A DNA stretch of 64,000 nucleotides, taken from the NCBI GenBank assembly GCA_964019135.1, contig OZ025256.1, positions 38,908,035 to 38,972,034 of the forward strand, in the 5' to 3' direction. This DNA comes from Arenicola marina. Taxonomy: Eukaryota > Annelida > Polychaeta > Arenicolidae. A program made the translations under genes and the position numbers. Shown here piece by piece: positions 59,365 to 64,000 of the stretch (its first letter is position 1; the number at the start of each line of letters is the position of its first letter). The notes below the pieces were generated by a model, which searched no databases, was not told the DNA's origin, and worked only from the letters and a program-made list of their open reading frames with translations.

Positions 59365-60390
59365 GACTAGCCCTGTGTGTGTCACCCTGAGTCTGTCACC
59401 CTGAGTGTCTGTCACCCTGAGTCTGTCACCCTGAGTAAATGTCATCCTGAGTATCTGCGTGACCCCGCGTGTCTGTGTCACCCTGAGTGTCTGTGTCACT
59501 CTGAGTGTCTGTGTCACCCTGAGTGTCTGTGTCACCCTTAGTGTTTGTGTCACCCTGAGTGCCTGTGTCACCCTGAGTGTCTGTGTCACCCTGAGTGTCT
59601 GTGTCACCCTGAGTGTCTGTGTCACCCTGAGTGTCTGTGTCACCCTGAGTGTCTGTGTCACCCTGGGTGCCTGTGTCACCCTGAATGTCTGTGTGACCCT
59701 GAGTGTCTGTGTCACCCTGAGTGTCTGTGTCACCCTTAGTGTTTGTGTCACCCTGAGTGCCTGTTTCACCCTGAGTGTCTGTGTCACCCTGAGTGTCTGT
59801 GTCACCCTGAGTGTCTGTGTCACCCTGAGTGTCTGTGTCACCCTGAGTGCCTGTGTCACCCTGAGTGTCTGTGTGACCCTGAGTGTCTGTGTCACCCTGA
59901 GTGCCTGTGTCACCCTGAGTGTCTGTGTCACCCTGAGTGTCTGTGTCACCCTGATTGTCTGTGTCACCCCGAGTATCTGTGTCACCCTGAGTGTCTGTGT
60001 CACCTGAATGTCTTGTCACCCTGAGTGTCTGTGTCACCCTTAGTGTCTGTGTCACCCTGAGTGTCTGTGTCACTCTGAGTGTCTGTGTCACCCTGATTGT
60101 TTGTGTCACCCTGAGTGTCTGTGTCAACCTGAGTGTCTGTGTCACCCTGAGTGTCTGTGTCACCCTGATTGTCTGTGTCACCCCGAGTGTCTGTGTCACC
60201 CTGAGTGTCTGTGTCATCTGAGTGTCTTGTCACCCTTAGTGTCTGTGTCACCCTGAGTGTCTGTGTCACCCTGAGTGTCTGTGTCACCCTGAGTGTCTGT
60301 CACCCTGAGTGTCTGTGTCACCCTGAGTGTCTGTGTCCCCCTGAGTGTCTGTGTTACCCTGTGTGTCTGGTTCATCTTGGGTGTCTGTGC
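59365..60390. repeat. 18-bp minisatellite, about 56 units
   Basis: The unit is GTGTCTGTGTCACCCTGA, with GTGCCTG, TTAGTGTTTG and CTGATTG variants. Several units lack the six-base GTGTCT/TGTGTC part near 59380-59450, 60010 and 60225. The period keeps three frames open on each strand by chance. Confidence 0.97.
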
Positions 60391-60955
60391 TTCTCTCGCA
60401 CCCTCACAATGTCACACCCTGTCACCCTGTATCTAAAACAGCTTGTGTCCCACCCTCTCGGCAGTGAATTCACTGTATGTCACCCTGTGCAAGACGATGA
60501 CTGGTCATGAATGCACTTTATTACACTCAAAATGTATACACACTAACAGTCTTAAAAATACGGAAAAACATTTCCATTTACATTATCTTTTTCAAATTGT
60601 GCGCTCTCGACATCAGTTTTGCCGGCGTGGCCTCCTAGCTGTCCGCTGTTAGTAAACAGACTGCCTAGTGTGAGTGGTGCTGGGGGTCCTGGGGGTTCCT
60701 GGCCCTTGCAGCTAGGTGGTGATTGACTGAATGCTCTTACCTGATTACCAGTGAGACACAGATTGCCTGACAGAACTAAAGTTTGGATCACCAACGTGTA
60801 TTTGGGCCATATAACGGTGCCTTTTATTGATACATATTAATTGGTGTCAGTCTATTCCATGATGATAACATTGTCTGACTCACGAAATCAACAATCCGAC
60901 AGTTCATGATATTCGCATATCAGCGCAAGATTTTAGTTCATGCTCCAGTGTGCCA
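60391..60955. other. Nothing recognised
   Basis: A minus-strand open frame at 60552-60794 contains GQEPPGPPAPLTLGSLFTN; no known domain. Confidence 0.3.
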
Positions 60956-60956
60956 A

Positions 60957-61780
60957 GATAGTTAGAATATAATGCGTTAGAGACCCTACATGTGCTTCCA
61001 ATATAGTTGGACTATAATGCGTAAGAGATCTTACATATACTTCCAATACAGTTGGACTAGAATGCGTTAGAGATCCAACATGTACTTCCAATACAGTTGG
61101 ACTAGAATGCGTTAGAGATCCAACATGTGCTTCCAATATAGTTGGACTATAATGCGTCAGAGATCTTACATATACTTCCAATACAGTTGGACTAGAATGC
61201 GTTAGAGATCCAACATGTACTTCCAATACAGTTGGACTAGAATGCGTTAGAGATCCAACATGTACTTCCAATACAGTTGGACTAGAATGCGTTAGAGATC
61301 CAACATGTACTTCCAATACAGTTGGACTATAATGCGTTAGAGATCTTACATGTACTTCCAATACAGTTGGACTATAATGCGTTAGAGATCTTACATATAC
61401 TTCCAATACAGTTGGACTATAATGCGTTAGAGATCCAACATGTACTTCCAATACAGTTGGACTAGAATGCGTTAGAGATCTTACATGTACTTCCAATACA
61501 GTTGGACTATAATGCGTTAGAGATCTTACATGTACTTCCAATACAGTTGGACTATAATGCGTTAGAGATCCTACATGTACTTCCAATACAGTTGGACTAT
61601 AATGCGTTAGAGATCTTACATGTACTTCCAATACAGTTGGACTATAATGCGTTAGAGATCCTACATGTACTTCCAATACAGTTGGACTATAATGTGTTAG
61701 AGATCCTACATGTACTTCCAATACAGTTGGATTATAACGCGTTAGAGATCCAACATGTTCTTCCAATATAGTAAGACTAT
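60957..61780. repeat. 45-bp minisatellite, about 18 units
   Basis: The unit contains TTGGACTATAATGCGTTAGA then GATCCAACATGTACTTCCAA and TACAG. Main variants are TAGAATG/TATAATG, CCAACATG/CTTACATG and GTACTT/ATACTT. Confidence 0.97.
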
Positions 61781-62640
61781 TATGTACGTGTGGGGATTTA
61801 TTTCCGTATGTTTATTTCTTTGAAACAATATGACCTAAACCGTACAACATAATTACATGTACCATAAAATGATGTTCAGTGAAGTTGTGGAGAGATGCAA
61901 GTGCTTAAAAGTGCTAAAAGAACTCCGTATTTGTGATTATTTTATGAAAGTATACCCAATTACACACCTTCTGGTGAATTTTTAGAATACTTTACCGTCC
62001 TGTTAAAAAAATATTCTTCATTTTCCAAGTATACCCCCATTTCACAAAATGACCAAAACTTGACACCTACCACGAATATGTAATTTTGCTACATTTCAGC
62101 TCAATATTAAGTCATTATCATCAGTAAAAGCTCTTTGGAAAGCTTAAATCTAGTGCAATACAAGAATGATATTCCAAAATATAAATAGTAGCCAAAACAA
62201 ATTACAGAATGGTAATAATAAATTCAATTATGCAAAATCAGGACAGTTTTTGACAAAGTTCAAAATCACCACCTTCACAAAATCGACTATAATTTCACCA
62301 AAAATGAAAATCTTGCCACCAAATCCCTTTTAAAAACTTTTAAAAACATCGTTCTTTTAATAAAAATAAAGAAAAATATAGGTAGCCGTGCAAATTGCTG
62401 AAGAAACACGTCCTGAAGCTTGAAAATGTTATTGCACAAATATTTTTTGGCGCAGCTTATGTCACACAAATTATCAGTTATTTACGCCTTGTGTTCACAT
62501 TTTAATAAATACGGTTATATATAATGGGCTCCAATATAATTATGATCTACACGAATGTTTTCTGAACTATTTACAAGTTTTTTCTATGCCTTTTTTTTTA
62601 AATTTTCCGAATTTATTACGAAGAGCCATTCTCGGGGAAA
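61781..62640. other. AT-rich spacer, no gene seen
   Basis: AT-rich unique DNA without exon or recognised repeat. Confidence 0.4.
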
Positions 62641-62689
62641 TACCCTGTGAATGACGTCACGAATTGGGAATTCCCCTGTGACTGACGTA

Positions 62690-64000
62690 ACGAGTTCCCA
62701 TTGACTGTATTAAACACCACGTGGAAGGAAGAATGACACGTGGTAAGGTGTCCCACTGACTGTATTAAACGCTACGTGGAAGGAGGAATGACACGTGGTA
62801 AGGTGTCCTATTGACTGTATTAAACACTACGTGGAAGGAGGAAGGACACGTGGTAAGGTGTCCCATTGACAGTATTAAACACTACGTAGAAGGAGGAATG
62901 ACACGTGGTAAGGTGTCCCATTGACTGTATTAAACACGACGTGGAAGGAGGAATGACACGTGGTAAGGTGCCCCATTGACTGTATTAAACACCGCGTGGA
63001 AGGATCAATGACATGTGGTAAGGTGTCCCATTGACTGTATTAAGCACCACGTGGAAAGAGGAATGACACGTGGTAAGGTGTCCTATTGACTGTATTAAAC
63101 ACTACGTGGAAAGAGGAATGACACGTGGTTAGGTGTCCCATTGACTGTATTAAACACTACGTGGAAGGAGGAATGACACGTGATAAGGTGTCCCATTGAC
63201 TGTATTAAACACTACGTGGAAGGAGGAATGACACGTGATAAGGTGTCCCATTGACTGTATTAAACACTACGTGGAAGGAGGCATGACACGTGGTAAGGTG
63301 TCCCATTGACTGTATTAAACACTACGTGGAAGGAGGAATGACACGTGGTAAGGTGTCCCATTGATTGTATTAAGCACCACGTGGAAAGAGGAATGACACG
63401 TGGTCAGGTGTCCTATTGACTTTATTAAACACTACGTGGAAAGAGGAATGACACGTGGTAAGGTGTCCCATTGACTGTATTAAACACTACGTGGAAGGAG
63501 GAATGACACGTGGTAAGGTGCCCCATTGACTGTATTAAACACTACGTGGAAGGATCAATGACACGTGGTAAGGTGTCCCATTGACTGTATTAAGCACCAC
63601 GTGGAAAGAGGAATGACACGTGGTAAGGTGTCCTATTGACTTTATTAAACACTACGTGGAAAGAGGAATGACACGTGATAAGGTGTCCATTGACTGTATT
63701 AAACACTACGTGGAAGGAGGAATGACACGTGGTAAGGTGCCCCACTGACTGTATTAATCACCGCGTGGAAGGATCAATGACACGTGGTAAGGTGTCCCAT
63801 TGACTGTATTAAACACTACATAGAAGGAGGAATGAAACGTGGTAAGGTGTCCCATTGACTGTATTAAACACTACATGGAAGGAAGAATGACACGTGGTAA
63901 GGTGTCCCATTGACTGTATTAAACACTACGTGGAAGGAGGAATGACACGTGGTAAGGTGCCCCATTGACTGTATTAAACACCGCGTGGAAGGATCAATGA
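62690..64000. repeat. 55-bp minisatellite, about 24 units, open at window end
   Basis: The unit contains CCATTGACTGTATTAAACAC, TACGTGGAAGGAGGAATGAC and ACGTGGTAAGGTGTC. Two ACGTG words per unit form G-box-like sites (ACACGTGG). Variants (AGAGG, GGATCAATG, GCCCC) recur in order, indicating higher-order duplication. TGACGTCA and TGACGTAA lie just before the array. Confidence 0.96.

Noticed and set aside
59353-60510. Frames such as TQTLRV and CVTLSV repeats over the 18-bp array
   Set aside because: Produced by an 18-bp stop-free unit on both strands; no start or domain evidence.

Overview
The window is animal nuclear DNA. It holds spliced genes with GT-AG introns, tRNA-derived SINEs, MITE-like DNA transposons and an extreme load of tandem repeats. 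I see no bacterial operon, rRNA, canonical tRNA gene or CRISPR array. The mix (very abundant minisatellites, two introns whose tandem repeat contains the 5' splice site, an invertebrate SLC6 transporter and an ankyrin/SOCS-box gene) fits a marine invertebrate deuterostome. A cephalochordate (amphioxus, Branchiostoma) is my best guess, but it is an inference.

Layout. 1-1910 is a decayed PIF/Harbinger-type DNA transposon. Its degraded transposase is itself split by a 231-bp insertion with an 8-bp target duplication, and it is flanked by curious ~10.5-bp-phased GGT/CGG arrays. 2092-23100 is a repeat desert: a 26-bp array (3.1 kb), GGCT-rich simple repeats, a 37-bp array, a 21-bp array and a 4.86-kb array of about 162 units of exactly 30 bp. 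That last array is embedded in a locally duplicated module that recurs without it. 23370-25930 holds a dispersed promoter-like repeat and a 110-bp direct-repeat pair.

25932-39346 (+) is a complete SLC6-family Na+/Cl--coupled transporter gene in 14 exons (633 aa from the first ATG of the first recognised exon). It is glycine-transporter-like but has unusual residues at the ion sites. Its introns carry MITEs, a SINE and several minisatellites. 40190-44300 is intergenic, with a MITE, 14-bp and 37-bp arrays and a SINE.

44553-54015 (-) is a complete four-exon ankyrin-repeat plus SOCS-box gene (433 aa), probably a substrate receptor of a Cullin5-Elongin E3 ligase. Its introns contain a 3.7-kb terminal-inverted-repeat transposon sitting inside a SINE, a 1.25-kb 22-bp array made from the exon 2 donor region, and a 1.27-kb hAT-like element with a perfect 8-bp target duplication. 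54030-64000 has no convincing gene and ends in 18-bp, 45-bp and 55-bp arrays; the last runs off the window.

The two genes look functionally unrelated (membrane uptake versus ubiquitin targeting) and end tail to tail about 5.2 kb apart. The most notable point is that in both genes one intron begins with dozens of tandem copies of its own 5' splice site.
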